Below are positions 8,809 to 18,356 of a stretch of 64,000 bases of DNA, in pieces (position 1 is the first letter of the stretch; every line of letters begins with the position of its first letter). The stretch is from contig NZ_JAHGVE010000003.1 of assembly GCF_018835585.1 (NCBI RefSeq), positions 1-64,000 of the forward strand, given 5' to 3'. The position numbers and the translations under genes are program-made. The notes under the pieces were generated by a model. That model was given only the letters and a program-made list of their open reading frames with translations. It did not search any database and was not told the DNA's origin. The DNA is from Pelorhabdus rhamnosifermentans (lineage in GTDB: Bacteria > Bacillota > Negativicutes > UMGS1260).

Positions 8809-9756
8809 ATGCCTGATATTGTTACTTTAGGAGAAACTTTTACTGTTTTTGTGCCAAGTCAATCCGGCCCTTTACGTTATGTACAATCTTTTTTTAAAGT
8901 CGTTGGGGGAGCTGAGTCGAATGTTGCGATTGCAGCAAGTCGCTTAGGTCATACTACTGGATGGATCAGTAGATTGGGCAAAGATGAATTTGGTGCCTTT
9001 GTTTATAATTTCCTGCGGGGAGAGGGCGTCGATGTTTCCAAAGCCTTATATGATGAGACAGCGCCAACTGGAGTGAATTTTAAAGAACTAAGGGAAGGGG
9101 AAAATTCACGAAATTATGCCTATCGGCGTCTATCGGCAGCTAGCAAAATGAATCCCTGCGATTTAGATGAAGACTATATTAAAAATGCTAAAATTTTGCA
9201 TGTGACAGGCATTACTCCGGCACTCAGCGATAGTTGTCGTGAAACGGTATTTGCTGCTATTGCTATGGCCAAGGCAGCGGGCGTTACGGTCTCTTTTGAC
9301 CCCAATATTCGGTTGAAACTTTGGTCTTTGGAAGAAGCGAGACCTATATTGCACAAACTAGCTGAGCAGAGTGACATCTTTTTGCCGGGAGCCAAAGAAT
9401 TGCAGCAGATGTATCCTGATCAATCGGTCGAACAAGTCGTTCAGGATCTTTTGAATAAGGGTGTAAAAAAAATCATTATCAAAAATGGCGACCAGGGTTG
9501 CCGGATTTTTTCCCAACAAGGTATCCAAGATGTGCCCCCGTTTTCTGTGCGATGTGTGGACACGATTGGCGCGGGTGATGGTTTTGTCGCTGGATTTCTC
9601 GTGGGACAATTGCGAGGGTTAGGCGATGTTGATTCTGGAAGATTAGCCAATGCTGTGGGGGCATTAGCTGTGACAGTTATTGGTGATATTGAAGGTTACC
9701 CAACGCAAGAAGAACTGGCTCATTTTATTAATAAACACCCAATTATCGATCGCTAA
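8809..9756 (+). CDS. kdgK: 2-keto-3-deoxygluconate kinase (PfkB family)
   Basis: ATP-dependent sugar kinase of about 315 aa predicted to convert KDG to KDPG, feeding the aldolase encoded just upstream. PfkB signatures are visible: the N-terminal glycine-rich VGGAESNVAIAASRLG and the C-terminal DTIGAGDGFVAGF with the catalytic Asp. The ATG at 8809 with GAGAGG 10 nt upstream is preferred to the in-frame TTG at 8788. Related PfkB kinases phosphorylate ribose, fructose or tagatose 6-phosphate; the assignment to KDG rests on similarity plus the eda neighbour. Confidence 0.9.
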   Translation: MPDIVTLGETFTVFVPSQSGPLRYVQSFFKVVGGAESNVAIAASRLGHTTGWISRLGKDEFGAFVYNFLRGEGVDVSKALYDETAPTGVNFKELREGENSRNYAYRRLSAASKMNPCDLDEDYIKNAKILHVTGITPALSDSCRETVFAAIAMAKAAGVTVSFDPNIRLKLWSLEEARPILHKLAEQSDIFLPGAKELQQMYPDQSVEQVVQDLLNKGVKKIIIKNGDQGCRIFSQQGIQDVPPFSVRCVDTIGAGDGFVAGFLVGQLRGLGDVDSGRLANAVGALAVTVIGDIEGYPTQEELAHFINKHPIIDR

Positions 9757-9831
9757 GCAATACTTGCAGGGATCAATCGGTACAAACGAGAACTACTATC
9801 TGTTCAATAAAATCAGATGGAGGGGATTGTT

Positions 9832-10479
9832 ATGAAAATTTTTATTGATACTGCCAATGTTGACGATATCAGAAAGGCCAATGATTTAGGGGTGATTCGT
9901 GGTGTTACGACAAATCCTTCGCTTATTGCCAAAGAGGGACGTAATTTTCAGGAAGTAGTTAAAGAAATTACGTCTATTGTGGATGGGCCGATTAGTGCCG
10001 AAGTCATTAGTTTAGAAGCGGATAAAATGGTAGAAGAAGCTTTGCCTTTAGCGGCTATTCATCCGAATATTGTTATTAAGATTCCTATGACAGCGGAAGG
10101 TTTAAAAGCTGTTAAGCTGCTCAATGCTAAAGGCATTAAGACGAATGTGACACTCATTTTTTCAGCTAATCAGGCATTACTGGCTGCTTCGGCGGGGGCT
10201 AGTTATGTCAGTCCTTTTGTCGGAAGACTGGAAGATATTAATGAAGACGGGATGAAGGTGGTAACAGAGATTGCCACGATATTTAATCATTTTGGCTTTA
10301 AAACGGAAATTATCGCTGCAAGTATTCGTACTGTTCGGCAAGCTACATTAGTAGCACTTGCGGGTGCTCATATTGCTACTTTGCCTTATGCAGTGATTGA
10401 GCAAATGCTGCACCATCCTTTGACTGATGCGGGGATTAAGCGTTTTCTTGCTGATTGGGAAAAAGTTAAAAATAAGTGA
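9832..10479 (+). CDS. fructose-6-phosphate aldolase / transaldolase-like protein (Fsa/TalC)
   Basis: A class I aldolase-fold enzyme of 215 aa, the short Fsa/TalC type rather than the longer TalA/B transaldolase. [13 protein letters not shown] and GVTTNPSL are the family signatures, and the Schiff-base lysine is K83 in IVIKIPMT. The ATG at 9832 sits 6 nt after GGAGGGG; the ATG at 9817 would place that ribosome site inside the gene. It is followed by transketolase, so a role as transaldolase in the non-oxidative pentose phosphate pathway is more likely than fructose 6-phosphate cleavage. Confidence 0.92.
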   Translation: MKIFIDTANVDDIRKANDLGVIRGVTTNPSLIAKEGRNFQEVVKEITSIVDGPISAEVISLEADKMVEEALPLAAIHPNIVIKIPMTAEGLKAVKLLNAKGIKTNVTLIFSANQALLAASAGASYVSPFVGRLEDINEDGMKVVTEIATIFNHFGFKTEIIAASIRTVRQATLVALAGAHIATLPYAVIEQMLHHPLTDAGIKRFLADWEKVKNK

Positions 10480-10500
10480 GTAACTCATTCAGCGAAGAAG

Positions 10501-10532
10501 TCCAGTTTTTTTCTTAGCTGGATTTTTTTTTC
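10501..10532 (+). terminator. weak terminator-like hairpin before transketolase
   Basis: TCCAG (10501-10505) pairs with CTGGA (10518-10522) and is followed by eight T's. The short stem suggests partial termination. Confidence 0.5.
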
Positions 10533-10603
10533 GGCAGGAAAATGTCGGGTTTATTTGGAATAAATGTAGATAATAAAGAATAACAACATTAGGGGGTTCA
10601 TAG

Positions 10604-12607
10604 ATGAACGTAAATGAAATTGATCAACTTGCTGTAAACACCATTCGCATTTTGTCCATAGACGCAATTGAAAAAGCCAATTCTGGCCATCCCGGTATGC
10701 CTATGGGGGCAGCTTCTATGGCTTACCAATTATGGACGAAGCACTTAAACCAAAATCCTGAAAATCCAAAATGGTTTAATCGAGATCGTTTTGTTTTGTC
10801 AGGTGGACATGGATCAATGCTTCTTTATAGTTTGCTTCATTTAGCAGGGTATGATTTGTCTCTCGATGATTTGAAGCAATTTCGGCAGTGGCAGAGTAAG
10901 ACGCCCGGACATCCAGAGTATGGCCATACTCAAGGTGTAGAAGCAACGACAGGTCCGCTTGGACAGGGAATTGCTATGGCAGTGGGCATGGCAATGGCTG
11001 AACGACATCTTGCTGCTCAGTTTAATAAAGGCGATATTGAAATCATTCATCATTATACCTATGGAATGTGTGGCGATGGTGACTTGATGGAGGGAGTTTC
11101 AGCAGAAGCGGCTTCTTATGCGGGGCATTTAAAGCTTGGCAAGCTCATTGTTCTTTATGATTCCAATAATATTTCGCTTGACGGCAATTTGGATCAATCT
11201 TTTTCTGAAAATGTTCAGCAGCGCTTCGAAGCTTATGGTTGGCAAGTGCTTCGCGTCGAAGACGGGAATGACCTTGTTGCGATTGATGCCGCGCTTAACC
11301 TTGCGAAAGCCGATATTCATCGTCCAACCCTTATTGAGGTTAAAACGACGATTGGTTATGGTTCTCCCAATAAATCAGGTTCTTCTGTATCCCATGGGTC
11401 GCCCCTAGGCAAGGAAGAAGCCAAATTAACTAAGCAGTTTTATCAGTGGTCTCATGAGGAATTCTACGTTCCTGATGAAGTTTATACCCAGTTTAAACAC
11501 AATGTAAAAGAACGCGGTCAGAAGGCCGAAAATGATTGGAACGCCTTATTTAAGCGCTATATACAGCAGTATCCAGAATTAGGTGAGGCTTTAACTCAGG
11601 CTATATCGGGAAACTTACCAGAAAACTGGGAAAATAATCTGCCTATTTATGAAACAGGTAAAAAAGTTGCCACTCGTTCTGCATCTGGTGAAGTAATTAA
11701 TGCTATAGCAGGTGTAGTGCCAACACTATTTGGTGGTTCAGCCGATCTTTCTAGTTCAACAAAAACCATGATGAAAACAGGCGGTAACTTTATGGCTGAT
11801 GATTATAGCGGTCGTAATATTTGGTTTGGCGTTCGTGAATTTGCCATGGGAGCTGAACTAAACGGCATGGCTTTGCATGGTGGAGTCAAGGTATTTGGCG
11901 GAACCTTTTTTGTGTTCTGCGATTATCTAAGACCTGCCATCCGTTTAGCTGCTTTAATGAAATTACCTGTAACCTATGTGTTTACACATGACAGTATTGC
12001 TGTAGGTGAAGATGGTCCGACACATGAACCTGTAGAGCAGTTGGCATCACTTAGACCGCTGCCGAATATCAATCTTATTCGGCCTGCTGACGGTAATGAA
12101 ACAGCGGCAGCCTGGAAGGTTGCTATGGAATCGAAAGATAAACCAACAGCCCTTATCTTGTCCCGTCAGAATTTGCCGACTTTAGAATCGACGCCGGACT
12201 TAGCATTAGAAGGTGTGGCGCGTGGCGCTTATGTTGTTTCCAAAACTTCAGCAACTGAGCCTAAAGTTTTATTACTTGCCAGCGGTTCCGAAGTGGCAAT
12301 TGCCATTGAGGCACAACAACAATTAGAAGCAGAACATATTGCTACTACTGTTGTTAGTTTCCCATCTTGGAATTTATTTGAAGAACAGTCAGCGGAATAT
12401 AAGAAATCCATACTTTTGCCACAAGTGAAAGCGCGGTTGGCCATTGAAATGGGAGCTTCTCTTGGTTGGGAACGCTACATAGGTGATGAGGGTGATGTAC
12501 TTGCCATTGACCGCTTTGGTGCTTCAGGACGCGGTGAAAAGGTAATGCAGGAATATGGTTTTACGGTGGAGAATATTATTGCGAAAGCGAAGGCCTTAGT
12601 GAAATAA
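10604..12607 (+). CDS. tkt: transketolase
   Basis: Thiamine-diphosphate enzyme of 667 aa that moves two-carbon units between sugar phosphates. The N-terminal pyrophosphate domain has [17 protein letters not shown] and the cofactor motif [10 protein letters not shown]; the pyrimidine domain has [29 protein letters not shown] carries catalytic residues. Length and domain order match the full-size bacterial enzyme. ATG at 10604 follows AGGGGG. It is co-oriented with the Fsa-type transaldolase and with hprK downstream, linking the pentose phosphate and KDG branches. Confidence 0.97.
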   Translation: MNVNEIDQLAVNTIRILSIDAIEKANSGHPGMPMGAASMAYQLWTKHLNQNPENPKWFNRDRFVLSGGHGSMLLYSLLHLAGYDLSLDDLKQFRQWQSKTPGHPEYGHTQGVEATTGPLGQGIAMAVGMAMAERHLAAQFNKGDIEIIHHYTYGMCGDGDLMEGVSAEAASYAGHLKLGKLIVLYDSNNISLDGNLDQSFSENVQQRFEAYGWQVLRVEDGNDLVAIDAALNLAKADIHRPTLIEVKTTIGYGSPNKSGSSVSHGSPLGKEEAKLTKQFYQWSHEEFYVPDEVYTQFKHNVKERGQKAENDWNALFKRYIQQYPELGEALTQAISGNLPENWENNLPIYETGKKVATRSASGEVINAIAGVVPTLFGGSADLSSSTKTMMKTGGNFMADDYSGRNIWFGVREFAMGAELNGMALHGGVKVFGGTFFVFCDYLRPAIRLAALMKLPVTYVFTHDSIAVGEDGPTHEPVEQLASLRPLPNINLIRPADGNETAAAWKVAMESKDKPTALILSRQNLPTLESTPDLALEGVARGAYVVSKTSATEPKVLLLASGSEVAIAIEAQQQLEAEHIATTVVSFPSWNLFEEQSAEYKKSILLPQVKARLAIEMGASLGWERYIGDEGDVLAIDRFGASGRGEKVMQEYGFTVENIIAKAKALVK

Positions 12608-12653
12608 ATAAGATAGAGGATTACCTAAAAATTTTACCGGGAGCTGATGTCGT

Positions 12654-13547
12654 GTGATTGTAAAAGACATTCTTGCATCTTGTCACTTGGATATTCAATG
12701 TGGCAAGGAGTATTTGAATCGTGAAATTACTGTTACGGATATCAATCGACCCGGCTTAGCCTTAGCAGGCTATCTGGAACATTTTGATCGCCAGAGAATT
12801 CAAGTTATTGGTATGACAGAACTCTCTTTTTTACATTCTCTTGATGCTGACACGGCACTGAAACGTTTTGGTGCTTTTATTGACATGGATTTTCCCTGTC
12901 TTGTCATTACACGAAAGCTCGTCCTTCCTGACAGTTGGAGTGATTTGGCTCAAAATGGGCAGGTCCCCTTACTGAACACAGACTTGCCAACAACGCAGTT
13001 TATTGGCATGCTGACAGACTATCTTGATTACCGTTTGGCGCCTAGCAGTCGTATACATGGTGTTTTCCTTGATGTACATGGCGTGGGTGTTTTAATTACT
13101 GGCGAGAGTGGTGTGGGGAAAAGTGAGACAGCACTGGAATTGATTCATCGAGGCCATCGACTCATTGCTGATGACGCAGTAGATATTACGCGACGTGGTG
13201 CAAATACACTTATTGGTACCGCACCGGACAGAATCCGTTATTTAATAGAAATTAGAGGACTCGGTATTTTAGATGTGAAAATGCTTTTTGGTACAGGAGC
13301 AATTCGCATGTCAGGTAGTATTGATCTTGTCATTCAATTAGAAGAATGGCAACAGGGAAAATATTATGACCGTTTAGGTATTGATGAAGAGGAAACAATT
13401 GTTTTGGGAGTTTCCTTGCCTTATCTTACCATTCCTGTCCGCCCTGGCCGGAATTTAGCAGCTATAGTTGAAGTAGCGGCAATGAATTATCGTCAAAAAG
13501 TTTTAGGTTATAAACCAGCCTTACGATTTATTGAAAATTGGCAGTAA
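12654..13547 (+). CDS. hprK: HPr kinase/phosphorylase
   Basis: Bifunctional regulator of carbon catabolite control that phosphorylates or dephosphorylates Ser46 of HPr. The 297-aa protein has the N-terminal domain plus a catalytic domain with Walker A GESGVGKS (about residue 151), the following ELIHRGHRLIADDAV, and the HprK signature EIRGLGILDV and PVRPGRNLA. It starts with GTG at 12654 after GGGAG. Placement behind transketolase and the KDG genes is consistent with a carbon-regulation role. No HPr or enzyme I gene is in the window. Confidence 0.95.
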   Translation: MIVKDILASCHLDIQCGKEYLNREITVTDINRPGLALAGYLEHFDRQRIQVIGMTELSFLHSLDADTALKRFGAFIDMDFPCLVITRKLVLPDSWSDLAQNGQVPLLNTDLPTTQFIGMLTDYLDYRLAPSSRIHGVFLDVHGVGVLITGESGVGKSETALELIHRGHRLIADDAVDITRRGANTLIGTAPDRIRYLIEIRGLGILDVKMLFGTGAIRMSGSIDLVIQLEEWQQGKYYDRLGIDEEETIVLGVSLPYLTIPVRPGRNLAAIVEVAAMNYRQKVLGYKPALRFIENWQ

Positions 13548-13560
13548 CTATATATAAAGA

Positions 13561-13602
13561 GAACAGAACTTTGCCTGCTTTATACAAAGTTCTGTTCTTT
13601 TT
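13561..13602 (+). terminator. terminator after hprK
   Basis: GAACAGAACTTTG (13561-13573) pairs perfectly with CAAAGTTCTGTTC (13585-13597), followed by TTTTT. It closes the KDG/transketolase/hprK unit. Confidence 0.9.
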
Positions 13603-13712
13603 AAATAATATTTCTGAAGTCCCTTTTAGCAGGGTTAATAAAAAAATTGGCAAATTTATAAAATGACCATAGCGAATATTCGTTAATTAGGTCAAGTAGG
13701 TAGGGAGCATAG

Positions 13713-16637
13713 TTGCTGACTGGAAAAGGGAGGCTTGTTTTATACGTTAGCTTTGTTTTGTTCTGTGCATTTGCGAATGTTTCAAAAACTCATGCGAATG
13801 AAAATCCAAATATTTTAATACTTAATTCTTATAGTCGCGATTTTTCATGGACAGATGATCAAACAATGGGGTTTATTCAGACATTCAAGCAAACGAATAT
13901 TGATGCGACCTATTTTATCGAATATCTTGATTGGAAAAATCATCCTAATGAGGAAAATTTGTTTGAACAGCAGGAATTACTTCAAATCAAATATGGAACC
14001 AAGAAGTTGGATTTGATTTATACAACAGATGACGCGGCTTTAAAATTTGTGATGGAACATCGTCGCGAACTTTTTCAAAATGTACCTGTCGTTTTTTCGG
14101 GCGTATATGGTACAGCTGCCTTAGCTCTTATAGCAGGTGAATCCAATGTTACAGGCGTTTATGAAAAAATGGATACATTAGGTACTTTACAGATGATGAG
14201 GACTTTTAACCCCAAACTCAAAACGATTTATTTATTAGGTGATGATACAGAAAGCGGCTTAGAATCGAGTCGTTTGATTGAAAAAGATATTTGCGACGCC
14301 AACCCGGATCTTTCGATAAAATATTTTTATGGGAAGAATAATGATACCATTAATCATGAACTCCAACAACTTCCTGATAATAGTGCCGTCTTGATGGCTT
14401 CTTACAGTCGTGATGCCGAAGAAACAACGATGGAGCCTGAACGTTATGTCAAAATGTTTAGTAGCAACAGTCGTGTCCCTGTCTATGTTTTGTATGATTT
14501 TGAAATGGGGTCGGGCACTGTTGGCGGCAGTGTGTTGAGCGGAAAAAGCCAAGGCATTCAAGCTGGACAGTTAGGTTTAAAAATTTTAGCGGGAGAAAAG
14601 GCTTCCGCTGTTGCGCCAATCAATATTCCGAGGAATGTCATTATGCTGGATTATCAAGCACTCAAACGTTATGGAATTTCTCTTGATAAGGTTCCTGCTG
14701 ATAGTCAGGTTATTAATCATCCCTGGTCTTTTTATGATGAGTACTGGCAGGGGATTTGGATGACTATCAGTGCTTTTTTCATGATGATTGTCTATATTCT
14801 GCTATTAATGAGAAATATTAAACAACGTAAGTCGGCGGAAAACGTTCTGAAAAAGAGTAATGAAGAATTAACGGCTCTTTATGAGGAAGTATATGCGTCA
14901 GAGGATACACTTCACAAGCAGTATCAAGAACTTTCAGCCACTCAGTGTGCTCTTCAAAAGAGCCAGGAACGGTACCAGCTTTCTTTTGATGGGGCGAATG
15001 ATGGTTTATGGGATTGGGATATTATAACAGATAAATTGTATTTGTCTGATCGATGTGACACTATTTTGGCCAGGAAAATGGAAAAAATTTGTAGTAGTAG
15101 GGACTTTTTGCGAAAAATAGTATTACCTGAAGATCAAAAGAAGATGATAGATGCATTACGTGATCATCTTAGCGGAAAAAGTGCTTATTATGCTTGTGAG
15201 TATCGATTGAATGTATCAAAAGAATTGAAATGGATACTCATTCGCGGGAAAGCATTTATTAATGGCAAGGGGCATCCCACCCGGATGGCGGGATCATTGA
15301 CCGATATTACGCTGCGGAAGGCCAGTGAAGCATCTATTCACTATTTAGCTTATTATGATTCCTTGACTGGATTGGCTAATCGAACGGCATTACATGAACA
15401 ATTACAAACTATTTTGGCTGGAGGCAGCGATCAGAGTGAAGGGGGAGCGCTACTCTTTATTGATGTGGATAATTTTAAAGTCGTCAATGATACACTAGGT
15501 CATTCTTATGGTGACGCACTCCTAATTGAAATTGCTAAACAGTTGCGCAATTTATGCGGTACGTCACAATTTATCGCTCGTATGGGTGGCGATGAATTTG
15601 TCGTTCTTTTTAAACAACTTCAAACGCAACGAGAAGTTTGTGATTATGTTAAAACATTGAAAGATTTTTTTAGCACGTCAGTTATTATAGAGGAGAAAAA
15701 AACGCATGTAACCTGTAGTATTGGCATTACCTTTTTTCCTTCTGATGGGGTAACAGCCGATACATTGCTTCAAAATGCTGATCTAGCCATGTATAAAGCA
15801 AAGAGTAATGGAAAGAATCAATATGCTTTTTTTGATGAAAAACTGGCCGAACATGTGCAAAAGCAGGCTCATATGGAGAGACATTTGCGGGAAGCATTGT
15901 CAAAAGGTGAGTTAGAACTTTGGTATCAGCCTCAGATCTGTTTGTCTAGCCATAGTATTAGCGGATTTGAAGCTCTCGTTCGTTGGCATAGTAAAGAATA
16001 CGGCTGGATGATGCCGCTGGAGTTTATTGGTTTTGCTGAAAAATCAGGGTTTATTATTCCCATGGGGCAATTTATTCTTAGGCAGGCTTGTCTGTTTATT
16101 AAAAAATTGTATGATGAAGGCTATGGAGAGCTTACGGTTACAGTGAATATTTCAGTTGTCCAATTGCTTGAAAATGATTTTGTTGAATCAGTGCAGACTA
16201 TTTTAGCTGAAACAGGCGTTAATGCCCGTTATATTGGTTTTGAAATTACGGAAAGTATTCTTATGGAATCGCTTGATTTGAATGTTCATAAGCTTGAGGC
16301 GCTTAGGAAGCTTGGAATTACGATTTATCTGGATGACTTTGGTACGGGTTATTCTTCTTTAAAATATCTGCAAGACTTGCCTATTGACGTTGTTAAAATT
16401 GATAAATCATTTGTTGATAATCTAAAGAGGGAGCAAGTGGGCAAAACATTGACGGAAGTGATTATTGAATTAGCTCATTTGCTGGATATTAAGACGGTTG
16501 CAGAAGGTGTTGAAACAGAAGAACAATTGGAAATATTAAGACGGTATTATTGTGAAGCTGTTCAGGGATATCTCTTTAGCAGGCCTGTTCCAGAGGGGAA
16601 AGTACGTGAGCTATTAGAAAGTGGGCGTTTATTTTAG
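13713..16637 (+). CDS. membrane sensor: ABC-type sensor domain, PAS, GGDEF and EAL domains
   Basis: A 974-aa c-di-GMP enzyme. It has a signal peptide (to about residue 28, ending THA), an ABC_sub_bind-like sensor domain outside the membrane (about 30-310), one membrane helix (about 345-367) and a coiled coil. Then come a PAS/PAC domain (about 425-535), GGDEF with intact GGDEF motif, and EAL with intact FEALVRW, ITES and DDFGTGYSSL. No RxxD inhibitory site precedes GGDEF. Both domains look catalytically competent, so net synthesis or breakdown cannot be predicted. It starts with TTG at 13713 after GGGAG. It is a plausible source or sink of the ligand for the riboswitch at 2056. Confidence 0.92.
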   Translation: MLTGKGRLVLYVSFVLFCAFANVSKTHANENPNILILNSYSRDFSWTDDQTMGFIQTFKQTNIDATYFIEYLDWKNHPNEENLFEQQELLQIKYGTKKLDLIYTTDDAALKFVMEHRRELFQNVPVVFSGVYGTAALALIAGESNVTGVYEKMDTLGTLQMMRTFNPKLKTIYLLGDDTESGLESSRLIEKDICDANPDLSIKYFYGKNNDTINHELQQLPDNSAVLMASYSRDAEETTMEPERYVKMFSSNSRVPVYVLYDFEMGSGTVGGSVLSGKSQGIQAGQLGLKILAGEKASAVAPINIPRNVIMLDYQALKRYGISLDKVPADSQVINHPWSFYDEYWQGIWMTISAFFMMIVYILLLMRNIKQRKSAENVLKKSNEELTALYEEVYASEDTLHKQYQELSATQCALQKSQERYQLSFDGANDGLWDWDIITDKLYLSDRCDTILARKMEKICSSRDFLRKIVLPEDQKKMIDALRDHLSGKSAYYACEYRLNVSKELKWILIRGKAFINGKGHPTRMAGSLTDITLRKASEASIHYLAYYDSLTGLANRTALHEQLQTILAGGSDQSEGGALLFIDVDNFKVVNDTLGHSYGDALLIEIAKQLRNLCGTSQFIARMGGDEFVVLFKQLQTQREVCDYVKTLKDFFSTSVIIEEKKTHVTCSIGITFFPSDGVTADTLLQNADLAMYKAKSNGKNQYAFFDEKLAEHVQKQAHMERHLREALSKGELELWYQPQICLSSHSISGFEALVRWHSKEYGWMMPLEFIGFAEKSGFIIPMGQFILRQACLFIKKLYDEGYGELTVTVNISVVQLLENDFVESVQTILAETGVNARYIGFEITESILMESLDLNVHKLEALRKLGITIYLDDFGTGYSSLKYLQDLPIDVVKIDKSFVDNLKREQVGKTLTEVIIELAHLLDIKTVAEGVETEEQLEILRRYYCEAVQGYLFSRPVPEGKVRELLESGRLF

Positions 16638-16805
16638 AAAAATCGGTAAATCGCGACCGATAAAAGGCTATAAAGGCAGGAAAATTGATAAATATGGGGA
16701 AATAACTATAAACGTGAATTATTATGTATAAAAGGATTTTATGGTTCGTTTCTACTTGATCAGTCGGACGAGTAAAATATCCTTATGGAGAAAAGAGGAT
16801 AGTAT

Positions 16806-17669
16806 ATGGAAGAGATGAAGAGTGAAAAAATTCGTGTGCTTATTGTAGATGATTCTCCGTTTAGTTGTCAGCTTATTGCTGATTCGTTAGATCCACTGCA
16901 GTTTGATGTCGTAGGTTTTGCAAATGATTTTCAATCGGCTCTTGAAAGTTATCGAACTTATCGGCCTGATGTTATTACAATGGACATTGTTATGCCGGAA
17001 ATGGACGGATTGGAAGTCACTAAACGGATTGTTGCAGAGGAACCAGAAGCTAAAGTAGTGGTCATATCGAGTATGAAAGATGATGATCTTATGGAATTAG
17101 GCAAGAAGAATGGAGCTACGGCTTTTCTTCAAAAGCCTTTTGAGTCTCCAGAACTGATGGCTACTTTGCGGAGCATCCATAAAAGAAACGTAGAGGATGA
17201 TGTTTTTAGAAATCACTATCCTGAAGATTTTATTGCTTCTTGTATTCTTTTCATGCAGCGTTTTGTAAAAGATATTGATTTTGAACCCATTATGCATGGA
17301 CCCCGGCTGCCCGCAAGTGGCGTAGTGGCTCTTGTGGGTATTACTGGAAAATTCAGTGGACGAATGAGTTTTGATTTATCCCCTTCTACAGCAAAAGATC
17401 TTGCTACCCGCTTGCTTAAACAAGAACCTGAAAGTACAGAGCAAATCTATGATGTTATTGCTGAATTTGCCAATATTGTCGCAGGAAATGCTTCATCACG
17501 GTTAAACAAAGAATTTCGCGGAGCTTGTTTGCGTGTGTCTCCGCCAGCCATTTTTTCGGGTAATCAGTTTTCAATAGCTAGTCCTCATGTTGATGTTTAT
17601 GCATGGGATATTACGACTCCTTATGGCAAAGTCCGGCTTAGTGTGGGCTTTAAAAAGGCGGGGATATAA
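16806..17669 (+). CDS. response regulator with C-terminal CheX-like domain
   Basis: A 287-aa protein. The N-terminal receiver domain (about residues 8-125) has the acidic pair D15-D16, phospho-acceptor D60 in ITMDIVMPEMDG and a conserved Lys in FLQKPF. The C-terminal part (about 145-285) resembles CheX/CheC phosphatases, with the E-N pattern in IAEFANIVAGNASSRLN. A receiver fused to its own potential phosphatase could act as a self-limiting switch or phosphate sink. The ATG at 16806 follows AGAGGAT. Its stop overlaps by one base the start of a separate CheX gene, so the two are translationally coupled. Confidence 0.85.
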   Translation: MEEMKSEKIRVLIVDDSPFSCQLIADSLDPLQFDVVGFANDFQSALESYRTYRPDVITMDIVMPEMDGLEVTKRIVAEEPEAKVVVISSMKDDDLMELGKKNGATAFLQKPFESPELMATLRSIHKRNVEDDVFRNHYPEDFIASCILFMQRFVKDIDFEPIMHGPRLPASGVVALVGITGKFSGRMSFDLSPSTAKDLATRLLKQEPESTEQIYDVIAEFANIVAGNASSRLNKEFRGACLRVSPPAIFSGNQFSIASPHVDVYAWDITTPYGKVRLSVGFKKAGI

Positions 17670-18136
17670 TGGATGCAGGGCAGGTTATACCATTTATTGA
17701 TGCAATTGTCGCAGTTATGCCGCAAATCGGTTTTCAAAATATTAAGCGTGGACAACTTAGTGTAAGTGATGATAATAAAATTACCAGTTTGGGTGTCATG
17801 GCTGTTGTGGGTATTACGCATGCTATTCGTGGGACTATTGCTTATAATATGACAGAGGAATCAGCTAAAAAAATTGCCAGTAAAATGATGATGGGTATGC
17901 CTGTAGTTTCTTTTGATGAGATGGCTGAATCAGCTATTTCGGAATTGGGTAATATGCTTGCAGCGAATGCAGCCATATTATTTGAACAGAAGGGCACGAT
18001 TATTGATATTTCGACGCCCACACTGGTTGTGGGGGATAGTCATGCAAGTACATCAGGAAATATAAAGCAGATTATTGTTGAAGTCATTGTGGATGAAATT
18101 CCCATTGAAGTGCATATCTCTGTAGCTTCAGCGTGA
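17669..18136 (+). CDS. CheX-family chemotaxis phosphatase
   Basis: A 155-aa CheX-like protein with the catalytic pattern E-x-x-N in ISELGNMLAANA and the DUF3334/CheX alpha-beta fold pattern. CheX dephosphorylates CheY-P in chemotaxis systems lacking CheZ. Its ATG overlaps the TAA of the preceding response regulator (ATAATG), a sign of coupled expression. The likely partner is that receiver or a CheY encoded elsewhere. Confidence 0.85.
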   Translation: MDAGQVIPFIDAIVAVMPQIGFQNIKRGQLSVSDDNKITSLGVMAVVGITHAIRGTIAYNMTEESAKKIASKMMMGMPVVSFDEMAESAISELGNMLAANAAILFEQKGTIIDISTPTLVVGDSHASTSGNIKQIIVEVIVDEIPIEVHISVASA

Positions 18137-18181
18137 TTTTGGCTTATTATGAATCATTTCTAATTAAGAGAATAGACAAAA

Positions 18182-18215
18182 AATGAAGCGTAGGTAGGAT
18201 ACGCTTCATTTTTTT
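18182..18215. terminator. bidirectional terminator after cheX
   Basis: AATGAAGCGTA (18182-18192) pairs with TACGCTTCATT (18200-18210). T's follow on the plus strand and, because A's precede the stem, on the minus strand as well. It could serve both cheX and the malic enzyme transcript. Confidence 0.85.
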
Positions 18216-18240
18216 GCATATAGAAAGTATAAGTTGAAAC

Positions 18241-18350
18241 GGCACAGGAATCGTATTGCGGGCGCTCCACCGTTCTACTTGACTTCCGCTTATAGAATAC
18301 GATTTCTGTACCTGCTGGGTTGCATTAAAGACCGCGTTAGCGGATTTTTT
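18241..18350 (+). ncRNA. candidate structured RNA with its own terminator
   Basis: GGCACAGGAATCGTATT (18241-18257) pairs with AATACGATTTCTGTACC (18296-18312) through 17 bp including two G-U pairs. An inner GCGG/CCGC (18258-18261/18286-18289) extends it. Downstream on the plus strand is a compact terminator CCGC-GTTA-GCGG plus TTTTTT (18332-18350), ending seven bases before the malic enzyme stop codon. No known RNA family is recognised and no clear promoter is seen. It could instead be the 3' UTR hairpin of the minus-strand malic enzyme mRNA or a small palindromic repeat. Confidence 0.35.
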
Positions 18351-18356
18351 CGCTTG

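Noticed and set aside
12654-13547. HprK as evidence of a local PTS operon
   Set aside because: No EI, HPr or EII genes are near; hprK is common in low-GC Gram-positive lineages independent of local PTS genes.
18241-18312. 6S RNA or SRP RNA identity for the structured element
   Set aside because: It is too short for 6S, lacks the conserved SRP apical sequence and I find no family consensus.
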